Positions 1-8,266 of a stretch of DNA of 42,951 nucleotides are shown here, in pieces. Each line of letters opens with the position of its first letter. Position 1 is the stretch's first letter. The notes below the pieces were generated by a model, which worked only from the letters and a program-made list of their open reading frames with translations, searched no databases and had not been told where the DNA came from. Source of the DNA: Bacillota bacterium (GTDB taxonomy: Bacteria; Bacillota; Clostridia; Oscillospirales; Acutalibacteraceae); assembly GCA_023418995.1 (NCBI GenBank), contig JAEZYP010000023.1:1-42951 (forward strand). Reading direction: 5' to 3'. Both the position numbers and the translations under genes were made by a program.

Positions 1-196
1 ACCAACTTGCTGTCTACACCAGAAAATACAATGCTTTTCCTATGCGTCCTCTTAAGTGGCAGTCTCCAAAACTAGTCCTCCACGATTTCTTTACCCTTGG
101 TGTAACGTATCATTGACAAACCTACAAAGCGCCTTGAATTGTTAACAAATCGTTCTGATACGCCGGTACCCGCAGCAGGCGGGGGTTCGCCATCCG
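1..196. other. No gene recognised at left edge
   Basis: I see no convincing coding region here. Short open stretches on the minus strand lack a ribosome binding site and any recognisable protein motif. The segment lies downstream of the acpP terminator. Confidence 0.4.
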
Positions 197-230
197 ATAA
201 AAAAACCGCTGTGTCACGCACAGCGGTTTA
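197..230 (-). terminator. Intrinsic terminator of acpP
   Basis: Reading the minus strand, an 11-bp perfect stem (AAACCGCTGTG paired with CACAGCGGTTT, 5-nt loop) is followed by a run of T. It lies just after the acpP stop codon, so acpP looks monocistronic at its 3' end. Confidence 0.85.
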
Positions 231-244
231 TGGACAAATGTTGA

Positions 245-472
245 TCAGACATTATCCTCAATGTACTTAACAAGCTCGCCCACCGTTTTGATATTGTCAA
301 CCTCTTCCTCGGGAACCTCAATTTCGAATTCATCCTCAATTGACATTAAAAGATCAACCACATCCAGGGAATCGGCGCCCAAATCATCGGCAATGGTGGT
401 ATCGGCAGTAATGGAATCCTCCTCCACGTCAAACTGCTCGCTTAGAATGGCTTTAACCTTCTCTAAAACCAT
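245..472 (-). CDS. acpP: Acyl carrier protein
   Basis: This 75-residue acidic protein is a standard acyl carrier protein. It carries growing fatty acyl chains in type II fatty acid synthesis on a 4'-phosphopantetheine arm in the cytoplasm. The attachment site is Ser35 in the motif GADSLD, and the sequence around it (DDLGADSLDVVDLLMSIEDEF, residues 29-49) is typical of the family in length and composition. The start is supported by AGGAGG about 7 nt upstream. It is transcribed divergently from aroE-aroK and ends at a strong intrinsic terminator. No other fatty acid synthesis genes are in the window, so this is an isolated acpP copy. Confidence 0.97.
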   Translation of the reverse strand: MVLEKVKAILSEQFDVEEDSITADTTIADDLGADSLDVVDLLMSIEDEFEIEVPEEEVDNIKTVGELVKYIEDNV

Positions 473-530
473 GTTGTATCCTCCTTAGAAATTTGAATAG
501 TAGGTGCACGGGAAACGTTATTGTTTGTTG

Positions 531-560
531 TGGACAAAAATATGCATAATGTGATACAAT
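531..560 (+). promoter_or_regulatory. Possible promoter for aroE-aroK
   Basis: TGGACA (531-536) and TACAAT (555-560), spaced by 18 nt, resemble a sigma-A promoter reading towards aroE-aroK. The leader would be about 115 nt. The assignment rests on sequence resemblance only. Confidence 0.35.
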
Positions 561-682
561 TGCCACAGAAAAAACGGGTTAATATCGCTCCGTCACTTTT
601 TGCCTAACCACATATTATTAGCAAACCATCACTTTGTCAATATTTTTCTTTAATATTTTTATTGTTCACGCGAGGTAATATT

Positions 683-2017
683 ATGAGCAGCAGCTTTGCG
701 GTTATCGGACACCCCATTGCACATACAATGTCGCCGTTTATTCACAAACGCCTTTTTCAGTTGAGCAAAATTGAGGCAGACTACAGCATTCTGGATATTG
801 CGCCTCAGGAGCTGGCTGAAAAACTGACGGAATTAAAAGCGCTGGATGGCTTCAACATCACCATTCCCCATAAACAGGCGATTATTCCGTTTTTAGATAC
901 GCTCGATCAAAAAGCCGCTTTTTTCAAATCCGTTAATACGGTAAAAAATGCAGGCCGTTCTTTTTGCGGTTATACAACGGACGGAATCGGTTTTTGCAAA
1001 GCGCTGGAGGCCGCCGGCGCAGGGCTCTTCGGGCGAACCGTCATTCTGGGTGCGGGCGGTGCAGCGCGTGTTATGGCGTTTGAAGCTGTACGGAAGGGGA
1101 GTCGTGTTACCATAGCCGCGCGGGCGCACAGCCAGGAGGCCGCACAGCTTCTCTGCGATGACCTGAGATCAAAAGTAAACGGTGCCGAGGCAGATTTCTG
1201 CCTGCCGGAAGCGATTGAGGGACCGATTAACCTTCTGGCGAATGCCACGCCGGTAGGGATGTACCCGAACACCGAAGGCTGCCCGGTTGAAGAACACGTA
1301 ATCCGCCGGGCAGACTGCGTATTTGATGCGGTTTACAATCCGGATGATACGACACTCCTGAAGCTTGCCCGCAAAAACGGGATAAAAGCAATCGGCGGCA
1401 TGAGTATGCTGGTCTGGCAGGCCGCGGCGGCACAGGAAATCTGGTACGGCGCAAAATTTCAGGCTGCTGATATCGACCAGCTCTGCCGCGACGCGGTGAC
1501 AGAAATGAAGAAAAAATTCGGTAACCTCATTCTATGCGGCTTTATGGGCTGCGGAAAAACCTCGGTAGGAAAGCAGCTGGCAAAAGCCACCGGACGTATC
1601 TTTGTGGATATGGACCATTATATTGAGGAGAGTCAAGGCGTGACCGTCTCCGAAATATTTGCCCGACACGGAGAAACGGAATTCCGCCGGTTGGAGCGGG
1701 AAGCCGTAAAAGCATTAAGTCATAAGAGCGGTTTGATTATTGCGACAGGCGGCGGCGCGCTGATTGACCCCGAAAACGCCGCCCTTTTGAAAGAAAACGG
1801 AATTATTTTTCTTCTGGATGCAGATATCTCCGCCATCAAAAAAAGGTTGAACGGCGATAAAACCCGCCCTCTGCTCGCCAAAGAAAACCGGGATGAGGTT
1901 ATGGAGCGGCTCTACCAAAAGCGTATCGGCGCCTACCGCGCCGCGGCGGATTTCGCTATCCCGGCAAACAGCGGCATAAAATCCGTGACCGATAAAATTC
2001 TGGCTTCGCTCAGGTAA
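683..2017 (+). CDS. aroE-aroK: Bifunctional shikimate dehydrogenase-shikimate kinase (AroE-AroK fusion)
   Basis: One 444-residue polypeptide carries two consecutive steps of the shikimate pathway. Residues 1 to about 278 are an NADPH-dependent shikimate dehydrogenase: the substrate-binding start (GHPIAHTMSPFIHK), the catalytic Lys motif (NITIPHK), a glycine-rich nucleotide loop (GAGGAARV) and the C-terminal GMSMLVWQAA. From about residue 280 onward it is a shikimate kinase with a P-loop (GFMGCGKTSVGK), DMDHYIEE and a GGGAL motif. The two would convert dehydroshikimate to shikimate 3-phosphate in the cytoplasm. I chose the ATG at 683 because GAGGT lies 6 nt upstream; an upstream in-frame TTG at 662 lacks this. 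The gene stands 2 kb upstream of the main aro operon, which lacks separate aroE and aroK genes, so the fusion supplies both steps. Confidence 0.95.
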   Translation: MSSSFAVIGHPIAHTMSPFIHKRLFQLSKIEADYSILDIAPQELAEKLTELKALDGFNITIPHKQAIIPFLDTLDQKAAFFKSVNTVKNAGRSFCGYTTDGIGFCKALEAAGAGLFGRTVILGAGGAARVMAFEAVRKGSRVTIAARAHSQEAAQLLCDDLRSKVNGAEADFCLPEAIEGPINLLANATPVGMYPNTEGCPVEEHVIRRADCVFDAVYNPDDTTLLKLARKNGIKAIGGMSMLVWQAAAAQEIWYGAKFQAADIDQLCRDAVTEMKKKFGNLILCGFMGCGKTSVGKQLAKATGRIFVDMDHYIEESQGVTVSEIFARHGETEFRRLEREAVKALSHKSGLIIATGGGALIDPENAALLKENGIIFLLDADISAIKKRLNGDKTRPLLAKENRDEVMERLYQKRIGAYRAAADFAIPANSGIKSVTDKILASLR

Positions 2018-2172
2018 GCTGTTTTGCCGACGCAAAAGCTCCCGCCGCCGAGCCGGACGCTCCGGTCATATTCATGCTGCGGCAAGCGTTATTAAGACAA
2101 GGAAGCATGGGCTGTGTATGTATTTAGAATTTACGAGCGCGGTAAACGCAAAAAGCAAAACGCTGGTATCTT
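2018..2172. other. Intergenic gap between convergent genes
   Basis: This 155-bp gap between convergent aroE-aroK and the diguanylate cyclase contains a small GC-rich inverted repeat (CCGGA/TCCGG near 2060) without a clear T run. I see no gene or solid terminator. Confidence 0.4.
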
Positions 2173-3534
2173 TTAGTCTAATACCGCACCGGAGGCTTCC
2201 AAGCTTTTTGTATAGACACAGCAGGCATCCTTACCGCTGTTTTTTACTGAATACATGGCGATATCCGCTTTATGGAACAACTCCGGGTAGCTGGCGCCGT
2301 CCGTCGGATAAATCGCCACACCCACGCTGCAGGAAATATTGCAGGTATCAGTTCCCCTTGCCCGTGTGTTGCGGAATATTTCATTCAAAAGCTGCGATTT
2401 TTGAATCAGAAGCGCTTCCGAGGGAATATCCTGCAGAAAGACAACGAACTCATCGCCGCCCATTCTTCCGATGATATCGTTCCCACGGAACTGATTTTTC
2501 AAATTTGAGGCTATCGTCATTAAAAGCTCGTCTCCGAACAGATGACCCAGCATATCGTTTGCAATTTTAAAATTATCAATATCAATCACAAACAACGCGT
2601 GCCGGCTGCCTGCTTTACTGTTCGAAATCACTTTTTCGATCAGGCTGATGGTGGTAACATGGTTGTAAAGCCCTGTCAGCAGATCATGCTCCGCTTCTTC
2701 CTTAAGCCGCATGGTCTCTTTTTTTTGCTTATCGATATCCGAGATAAAGGTAATAATCCGAACCGGTACCTCCGCGCTGTTTTTTATAATCGTACTTCTA
2801 ACCCGATACCAGTAATAACGGTTTTCTGCGTTTTTGAACCGGTATTCTCCGGGGGGCAGCTGAATTCCTTTAAGAAGCCCCCTTGTATGCTCAAGGAATT
2901 TTTCCAGATCATCCGGGTAGATTGTGTCCGTACGAATTAGAAGCTGCAGAAAATCCTCCTCTTCCAAGGAACCAATGCCAAATTCCGTCTTAAACGACGG
3001 CGAAAAATAAATCTGGCGGGTAATCATATCAAAATCAAAAATCGGGTCGGCCGCCTGCTCCATAATCACCCGGTAGCGCTCCTCGCTTGCCGCCAGCTCG
3101 CTTTCCGCTTTTTTAATAGCCTGCATCTGTTCATATTCTCTTTTGCGGGACCGGTGTTTCTGTGTTACGTCAAATAGAATTCCGCAAAGGTATTCCTCCC
3201 CGGTTTCCGTTATCATCAGGCGCAGCCGGCAGCAACCCCAAATGTGATGTCCGTCTTTCTTAATCATCTTGAGCTCCTGCTCTGCAAAGCCGGTTATTCG
3301 TAATCCCTCCACAAGCTGCTGCCAATCTACGGGAGGGTCATTTTGCAGAATTCCGCGCCCGTTGTCACAAAACAGAGCGCTTGCTTCTCCGTTTTGATAA
3401 CCGAGCAACCGGTAAAAATAATCACTGGCGTATACAATGGTTAAATTTTTATCGTTCCTGCAGCAAAAAACTCCGCCGTCAAGATGTTCGATAATATTTT
3501 TCAAGCTTAAGGAATCATGAATAAAATTGGACAT
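2173..3534 (-). CDS. PAS-PAS-GGDEF diguanylate cyclase
   Basis: This 453-residue, probably cytoplasmic protein has two PAS-like sensor regions (about residues 12-120 and 150-270, the second followed by the PAC-like stretch GEYRFKNAENRYYWYRVRS) and a C-terminal GGDEF domain (about 285-440). The active-site motif is intact as GGDEF within GRMGGDEFVVFLQD, and the metal-binding DIDNFK motif precedes it, so it should make cyclic di-GMP from two GTP. No transmembrane segment is evident. An RxxD inhibitory site before GGDEF is not obvious. The ATG at 3534 is preceded by AGAGG at a distance of 8 nt. The gene stands alone between two aromatic biosynthesis units and has no obvious partner; the ligand of the PAS domains cannot be told. 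Confidence 0.93.
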   Translation of the reverse strand: MSNFIHDSLSLKNIIEHLDGGVFCCRNDKNLTIVYASDYFYRLLGYQNGEASALFCDNGRGILQNDPPVDWQQLVEGLRITGFAEQELKMIKKDGHHIWGCCRLRLMITETGEEYLCGILFDVTQKHRSRKREYEQMQAIKKAESELAASEERYRVIMEQAADPIFDFDMITRQIYFSPSFKTEFGIGSLEEEDFLQLLIRTDTIYPDDLEKFLEHTRGLLKGIQLPPGEYRFKNAENRYYWYRVRSTIIKNSAEVPVRIITFISDIDKQKKETMRLKEEAEHDLLTGLYNHVTTISLIEKVISNSKAGSRHALFVIDIDNFKIANDMLGHLFGDELLMTIASNLKNQFRGNDIIGRMGGDEFVVFLQDIPSEALLIQKSQLLNEIFRNTRARGTDTCNISCSVGVAIYPTDGASYPELFHKADIAMYSVKNSGKDACCVYTKSLEASGAVLD

Positions 3535-3682
3535 CAATGTCGCCTCTTCTTATTTGAACTAGATAAATAAACGAGATTATAATATTATATTATAGCAAAT
3601 TACAAAAGAACAATCAATGATCTAGTTGATTTTTGTGTTTTATTTGTGCAAATTGCCGATATAAGGAACCCTTTTTTCCCAC

Positions 3683-3711
3683 TTGACACATTTGTCATTC
3701 TGTATTATGAT
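3683..3711 (+). promoter_or_regulatory. Sigma-A promoter of the aro operon
   Basis: A perfect -35 TTGACA (3683-3688) is followed after exactly 17 nt by TATGAT (3706-3711). Transcription would start near 3718, about 25 nt before the leader peptide start codon and about 310 nt before aroF. Confidence 0.8.
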
Positions 3712-3743
3712 ACAAAACAAGATGAATGAAGGAGCGAGCTTTC

Positions 3744-3863
3744 ATGAATTTGTCCGCATACACCACACGATTTATAGGCTTTGGCTATCCCCGCTATTTT
3801 ATGGCTGGGGATTTTTGTGCGTGCGTTCAAACTGACTGTAAGCTTTTGCGTGGGATAGTATAG
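3744..3863 (+). CDS. Phe/Tyr-rich leader peptide of the aro operon
   Basis: This is a 39-codon open frame between the aro promoter and an intrinsic terminator. The ATG follows AAGGAG at about 9 nt. The first 24 residues include Tyr at 6, 15 and 18 and Phe at 10, 13, 19 and 24, with a dense stretch (FIGFGYPRYF, residues 10-19). Such enrichment for the end-product amino acids of the downstream pathway is the hallmark of ribosome-mediated transcription attenuation, as in pheL of enteric bacteria. The inference is that slow decoding of Phe/Tyr codons favours read-through into aroF. I know of no named family for this peptide. Confidence 0.65.
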   Translation: MNLSAYTTRFIGFGYPRYFMAGDFCACVQTDCKLLRGIV

Positions 3864-3951
3864 CCGCTTTTTGAGCATAAGGCTGATATTATGGACGGGG
3901 CTGACAGCAGCACCGTTCTTTTTTTATCCATTTTCAGCCTTAACTGCGGCT
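3862..3951 (+). promoter_or_regulatory. Nested RNA structure around the aro attenuator
   Basis: Two stems enclose the terminator: AGCCGC (3862-3867) can pair with GCGGCT (3946-3951), and AAGGCTGA (3879-3886) with TCAGCCTT (3934-3941). Separately, GGGATAG (3852-3858) and ATAGCC (3860-3865) can each pair with overlapping parts of GGCTATCCC inside the leader peptide (3783-3791). A ribosome stalled on the aromatic codons would alter these pairings. The exact antiterminator is not resolved. Confidence 0.45.
3893..3925 (+). terminator. Attenuator terminator upstream of aroF
   Basis: The hairpin is GGACGG-G-GCTG, loop ACAG, CAGC-A-CCGTTC, with one internal G/A mismatch and one G-U pair. It is followed directly by seven T residues (3919-3925). 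It lies 30 nt after the leader peptide stop and about 100 nt before aroF, as expected of an attenuator. Confidence 0.75.
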
Positions 3952-4028
3952 CAACCGTACCACAAACGTTCCCCTATAGCCGATTCAGTTTAAACGGCTA
4001 AGCATTTAAAGAACTGGAGGAAAACGAT

Positions 4029-5054
4029 ATGATTATTGTACTGAAACCGGACTGCACCCCTCAGCAGGTGAAGGACTTCACCGCTTCCTTGGAGAACGAA
4101 TACAGCATCAAGGTGAACACATGGATTGGTACGCAAAGCACCGTATTGGGCCTGATTGGCGACACTACCGTCATTGATATTGATTACGTCTCCGCTCAGG
4201 ATTTTGTAGAAAGCGTAAAACGGGTTCAGGAGCCTTACAAAAAAGCAAACCGCAAGTTCCACCCGGATAACACTGTCATTACCCTGCCCAGCGGACAAAA
4301 GATTGGCGACAGCAGCCTGGCAATCATTGCCGGACCCTGCTCGGTAGAAAGCGAATCGCAGATTGTCGGAATTGCCGAGCGGGTAAAATCGGCCGGCGCT
4401 CAGCTCCTGCGCGGCGGCGCGTTCAAACCAAGAACCTCCCCTTACGCGTTTCAGGGCTTAAAAGCCGAAGGGCTGGATCTGCTGAACATCGCCAAAAAGA
4501 AAACCGGTATGCCGATTGTTACAGAAATTATGAGCGTGCGCCACATCGATCTGTTTCTGGAAGACGATGTCGATATTATTCAGGTTGGCGCCAGAAACAT
4601 GCAAAACTTTGAGCTTTTAAGGGAGCTCGGGCAGATTCATAAACCGATTCTACTAAAACGTGGGCTTTCCAACACCATTGAGGAGCTGTTGATGAGCGCG
4701 GAGTACATCATGGCGGGAGGAAACAATCAGGTCTTGCTCTGCGAACGCGGCATCCGCACCTACGAAACCTACACCCGCAACACGCTGGATATCTCAGCAA
4801 TCCCTATTTTAAAAAAGCTTTCTCACCTTCCGGTCATTGTAGACCCGAGCCACGCCTCCGGCATTGCGTGGCTGGTGGAGCCGCTTGCGCTGGCGGCAGT
4901 TGCGGCAGGAGCCGACGGACTGATTATTGAGGTACACAACAATCCTTCCAAAGCGCTTTCTGACGGCGCCCAGTCTTTGACGCCCGAGCAGTTTGACCGG
5001 GTTGCCGAGCATGTGAAAGCGGCAGCGAAGGCGTTCGGTCGAAACGTAAATTAA
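4029..5054 (+). CDS. aroF: 3-deoxy-7-phosphoheptulonate synthase (DAHP synthase, type I beta)
   Basis: This enzyme condenses phosphoenolpyruvate and erythrose 4-phosphate, the committed step into the shikimate pathway. At 341 residues it matches the Thermotoga-type class with an N-terminal ferredoxin-like regulatory domain (about residues 1-75) and a C-terminal TIM barrel. Signature stretches are AGPCSVES (metal-binding Cys), KPRTSPYAFQG and VDPSHASG near the C terminus. In relatives the N-terminal domain mediates feedback inhibition by Tyr or Phe, which fits the Phe/Tyr-rich leader upstream. The start at 4029 follows an AACTGGAGG sequence. It is the first structural gene of aroF-tyrA-aroB-aroA-aroC-pheA. 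Confidence 0.97.
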   Translation: MIIVLKPDCTPQQVKDFTASLENEYSIKVNTWIGTQSTVLGLIGDTTVIDIDYVSAQDFVESVKRVQEPYKKANRKFHPDNTVITLPSGQKIGDSSLAIIAGPCSVESESQIVGIAERVKSAGAQLLRGGAFKPRTSPYAFQGLKAEGLDLLNIAKKKTGMPIVTEIMSVRHIDLFLEDDVDIIQVGARNMQNFELLRELGQIHKPILLKRGLSNTIEELLMSAEYIMAGGNNQVLLCERGIRTYETYTRNTLDISAIPILKKLSHLPVIVDPSHASGIAWLVEPLALAAVAAGADGLIIEVHNNPSKALSDGAQSLTPEQFDRVAEHVKAAAKAFGRNVN

Positions 5055-5076
5055 GTCGGTTTATCCATTTAAAGCA

Positions 5077-5106
5077 TTGCTATGTTACACTACTTTTTGA
5101 TATAAT
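5077..5106 (+). promoter_or_regulatory. Possible internal promoter before tyrA
   Basis: TTGCTA (5077-5082), an 18-nt spacer and a perfect TATAAT (5101-5106) lie in the 90-bp gap after aroF. If used, transcription would begin near 5113, inside the apparent 5' end of the longest tyrA frame, arguing for a downstream start codon. Confidence 0.45.
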
Positions 5107-5147
5107 GGATGCAAGAAGAGTTTTCAATGAATTTGGGGGAATGCTCC

Positions 5148-5984
5148 TTGTATCAAAATATTGTAATTGTGGGCTTGGGACTGATCGGTGGATCTCTTGC
5201 CAAAGCCTTTCAAAAATACAGCGACTGCACGATTGTTGGAATCGACCGTGACCCGGAAGTGCTGCGGCAGGCTCTAAGCTGCGGTGCGATTGACAAAGCA
5301 GGGGACAAAACGGATCTTAAAAATGCTGACGTCCTGTATCTGTGCCTGTACCCACAGGCGGATATTGATTTTGTAAAGGAGTGTAGCGGCTATATCCGAC
5401 CGGGGTGCATTGTGACCGACACCTGCGGCATCAAGTCGGAAATCTGTGCACACCTTCCCCGTCTGGCGAAAGAACACGGTTTTTCCTTTGTCGGCGGGCA
5501 CCCGATGGCGGGCAAAGAGAAAAACGGCTTCGGTGCCAGCGACTCAGATTTATTCCAGGGGGCAAGCTATATTATCGTGCCCTGCGGAGCGCCGCAGACC
5601 GCGGTGGATACCCTGAAGGATATCGCCGCCAAGCTGGGCTTCGGCGGAACGGTTACCGCCACGCCGGAGCATCACGACCAGATGATCGCGTTTACCAGCC
5701 AGCTTCCCCATGTGCTCGCCTGCGCCTATGTAATGAGCCCGCGCTGCCCGGAACACCCCGGCTTTTCCGCAGGAAGCTACCGCGACGTTTCTCGCGTGGC
5801 GAATATTAACGAAAATCTTTGGGCCGAGCTGTTCATCGACAATAAGGAAGCGCTCGGCGGAGAACTGGAAGCCCTGATTACCCACATCACTGAAATAAAA
5901 GACGCGGTCGCCAAAAGCGACGCGGATTCCCTTCGCGCGCTGCTGCGCAGGGGAAGACTCGTGAAAGAGAGGCTTGGCGAATAA
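5148..5984 (+). CDS. tyrA: Prephenate dehydrogenase
   Basis: The 278-residue enzyme makes 4-hydroxyphenylpyruvate from prephenate with NAD(P)+, the Tyr branch. The N-terminal nucleotide-binding fold shows GLGLIGGSLA followed by an acidic residue after the second strand (GIDRD). The catalytic region has GGHPMAGKEKNGF, and EHHDQMIAFTSQLPH is also typical. There is no ACT domain, so it is the short form. Longer starts exist at ATG 5109 and ATG 5127. I prefer TTG 5148 because the protein then begins at the usual place before the first beta strand, a G-rich site sits 8 nt upstream, and a good -10 overlaps the 5109 region. The start remains uncertain. The stop codon abuts the aroB ATG. Confidence 0.93.
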   Translation: MYQNIVIVGLGLIGGSLAKAFQKYSDCTIVGIDRDPEVLRQALSCGAIDKAGDKTDLKNADVLYLCLYPQADIDFVKECSGYIRPGCIVTDTCGIKSEICAHLPRLAKEHGFSFVGGHPMAGKEKNGFGASDSDLFQGASYIIVPCGAPQTAVDTLKDIAAKLGFGGTVTATPEHHDQMIAFTSQLPHVLACAYVMSPRCPEHPGFSAGSYRDVSRVANINENLWAELFIDNKEALGGELEALITHITEIKDAVAKSDADSLRALLRRGRLVKERLGE

Positions 5985-7040
5985 ATGAAACTGACCGTAC
6001 ATACCTCCAAAAGCTACGATATTTTAATCGAACACGGCGGCCTGAGGAAAATCGGCGAATACGCAAAGGAGCTTTTCAAGCCCGGCAGCAGGGTATTGTT
6101 GTTAGGCGATACAAACGTACTGCCCATTTATGAAGAGAAGGTTAAGAACGCGCTTCTTGAGTGCGGATTTATCTATTCCAGCTTTAAACTTCCGGCAGGC
6201 GAACGCTTTAAGCGCTTGGAAACGATCCAATACATCTATAAAAATCTCGCCGAGCGTGAATTCACCCGCAGCGACTTTATTGTTGCGCTGGGCGGCGGGG
6301 TAACCGGAGATATGGCCGGCTTTGCTGCGGCAACCTATCTGCGCGGCATCGGCATCATCCAGGTGCCCACCTCACTTTTGGCGCAGATCGACTCTTCGGT
6401 CGGAGGAAAAACCGGCGTTGACCTCCCCGAAGGCAAAAATCTTGTTGGCGCTTTCTACCAGCCTGATCTTGTGCTGGTAGACCCCGAAACGCTCAGCACA
6501 CTGCCGCCCCGCTTTTTTTCAGACGGCATGGGCGAAGCCATTAAATGCGGATGCATCCGGAGCAAAGAGCTCTTTAATATAATAAAAAACAATCGCATCC
6601 AAAACAGAATGGACGATATCATTTTCCGCTGTGTTGATATCAAGCGCAATATTGTGGAGCACGACGAATTTGACACCGGAGAACGGATGCTGCTGAACTT
6701 CGGGCATACCTTCGGCCACGCACTCGAAAAACTCTATAATTACGGGAAATATTCCCACGGGGAAGCCGTCAGCATCGGTATGGCAATGATGGCGAGGTAC
6801 GGAGAAGCGGCAGGCATTACCAAAAGGGGAACCACAAGGCAGATTGTCAACGTTTTAAAAAAATACAAGCTCCCGTTTGAAGACGGCATAGAGGTTGACA
6901 AAATTCTGGAGGCCACCATCCTTGATAAAAAAGGCAGCGGCGACACAATTAACCTCATCCTTTTAAACCAGATCGGTGAAAGCTGCATTTGCCCGGTTCC
7001 GCGCAACAGGCTGGCTGAACTAACGAGGCTGGCACGATGA
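5985..7040 (+). CDS. aroB: 3-dehydroquinate synthase
   Basis: This 351-residue, NAD+-dependent, metal-containing enzyme cyclises DAHP to 3-dehydroquinate, step two of the shikimate pathway. Recognisable stretches are the GGGVTGDMAGFAAATYLRG nucleotide-binding region, QVPTSLLAQIDSSVGGKTGVD, the metal-ligand segment near GEAIKCG, and the two His regions LNFGHTFGHALE and SHGEAVSIGM. The length is normal. The ATG follows the tyrA stop with no gap, and the stop overlaps the aroA start by 4 nt, so translation of the three is likely coupled. Confidence 0.97.
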   Translation: MKLTVHTSKSYDILIEHGGLRKIGEYAKELFKPGSRVLLLGDTNVLPIYEEKVKNALLECGFIYSSFKLPAGERFKRLETIQYIYKNLAEREFTRSDFIVALGGGVTGDMAGFAAATYLRGIGIIQVPTSLLAQIDSSVGGKTGVDLPEGKNLVGAFYQPDLVLVDPETLSTLPPRFFSDGMGEAIKCGCIRSKELFNIIKNNRIQNRMDDIIFRCVDIKRNIVEHDEFDTGERMLLNFGHTFGHALEKLYNYGKYSHGEAVSIGMAMMARYGEAAGITKRGTTRQIVNVLKKYKLPFEDGIEVDKILEATILDKKGSGDTINLILLNQIGESCICPVPRNRLAELTRLAR

Positions 7041-8266
7041 GTACTGTTAGAATTCAACCCTCCGTCTTAAACGGGCGGATTCTTGTGCCGCCTTCCAAAA
7101 GCGCGGCGCACCGCGCGGTGATTTGCTCCGCGCTGTCTGGGGAGGAGCTTGCATTATCCCAGGCAAAACCGCTGAGCGACGATATTCTGGTGACGAGCCG
7201 GGCAATGAAGGCCATTCGGGCACACACCGGCAATTCCGAGCTGCGGCTGGACTGCGGGGAATCCGGCTCTACACTGCGCTTTTTAATTCCGGTCGCGGCG
7301 GCGCTTGGCATCCACACGGAGTTTACCGGGCACGGGAGATTACCGGAACGGCCGATCGGCGTTTATCTCGATTGTCTGCCACGGCATGGCGTGACCTGCG
7401 AGACAAAGGGCGGCCTTCCGCTTACTGTCAGCGGTCAGCTTACCTCCGGCGAATTTACACTTCCCGGAAACGTAAGCTCCCAGTTTATTACAGGCTTGCT
7501 TTTGGCGCTTCCTCTGCTGAAGGAAAGCAGCGATCTGGTTCTTTCAGCCCCGCTGGAAAGTGCGGGATACGTGGATATGACGGTCGATACCCAGCGAAGC
7601 TTCGGCGTAATTGTTGAAAAAACAGAGTCTGGCTGGCACATTCCCGGCAATCAGACGTACCTCGCCGGCAATTACACCGTAGAACGCGATTGGTCACAGG
7701 CGGCGTTTTTCCTTGCCGCGGGCGCGCTTGGCGGCTGTGTTGAGCTCGAAGGGCTAAACCCCGCCTCCTGCCAGGGAGACCGGGAAGCGGAACGCCTGTT
7801 CCGGGCATTCGGCGCAATGGCGGAATGGAAACACTCCATTCTAAGGGTCTCTCCGGATCGGTTGCACGGTTTGGAAATTGACGCCGCGCAAATCCCCGAC
7901 CTTGTCCCGATATTGGCCGCCACCGCCGCATTATGTAACGGAAAAACGAGAATTTTCAACGCACAGCGGCTGAGAATCAAGGAAAGCGACCGCCTTGCCG
8001 CCATTGCGGATGGATTAAACCGTCTGGGCGGCAGAGTGGAGCAAACCGAAGACGGACTGCTGATCGACGGTGTGCCGGCTCTTCACGGCGGTACCGTAAA
8101 CGGCTGTAACGACCACCGCATTGTCATGGCGCTTGCCATTGCCGCTCTTCGGGCGAACGGTGAGGTCCTTATTACGGACGCGCAAAGTATTCGGAAAAGC
8201 TATCCGACTTTCTTCAAGGATTATAATACACTGGGAGGGAACGCGAATGTCGTCGATTTGGGGTGA
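7037..8266 (+). CDS. aroA: 3-phosphoshikimate 1-carboxyvinyltransferase (EPSP synthase)
   Basis: The enzyme adds the enolpyruvyl group of PEP to shikimate 3-phosphate. At 409 residues it has both halves of the double-domain fold. The start PPSKSAAHRAVI carries the conserved Lys-Ser, ESGSTLRFLIP binds phosphate, SSQFITGLLLALP is the mid-protein signature, and RIKESDRL is the second family signature. It overlaps aroB by 4 nt (ATGA) and the following aroC by 20 nt, which suggests tight translational coupling. A GS-T/A-LRF loop in place of the Gly-Asn-Ala-Gly-Thr motif suggests a class II-like enzyme; the class cannot be settled by eye. Confidence 0.96.
   Translation: MSTVRIQPSVLNGRILVPPSKSAAHRAVICSALSGEELALSQAKPLSDDILVTSRAMKAIRAHTGNSELRLDCGESGSTLRFLIPVAAALGIHTEFTGHGRLPERPIGVYLDCLPRHGVTCETKGGLPLTVSGQLTSGEFTLPGNVSSQFITGLLLALPLLKESSDLVLSAPLESAGYVDMTVDTQRSFGVIVEKTESGWHIPGNQTYLAGNYTVERDWSQAAFFLAAGALGGCVELEGLNPASCQGDREAERLFRAFGAMAEWKHSILRVSPDRLHGLEIDAAQIPDLVPILAATAALCNGKTRIFNAQRLRIKESDRLAAIADGLNRLGGRVEQTEDGLLIDGVPALHGGTVNGCNDHRIVMALAIAALRANGEVLITDAQSIRKSYPTFFKDYNTLGGNANVVDLG

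Noticed and set aside
1..196. Possible rpmF or fab gene end next to acpP
   Set aside because: No zinc-ribbon Cys pattern or fatty-acid enzyme motif could be read in any frame.
8121..8246. Longer N terminus for chorismate synthase
   Set aside because: The added residues lie inside aroA in another frame and do not resemble the family; a good ribosome binding site precedes 8247.
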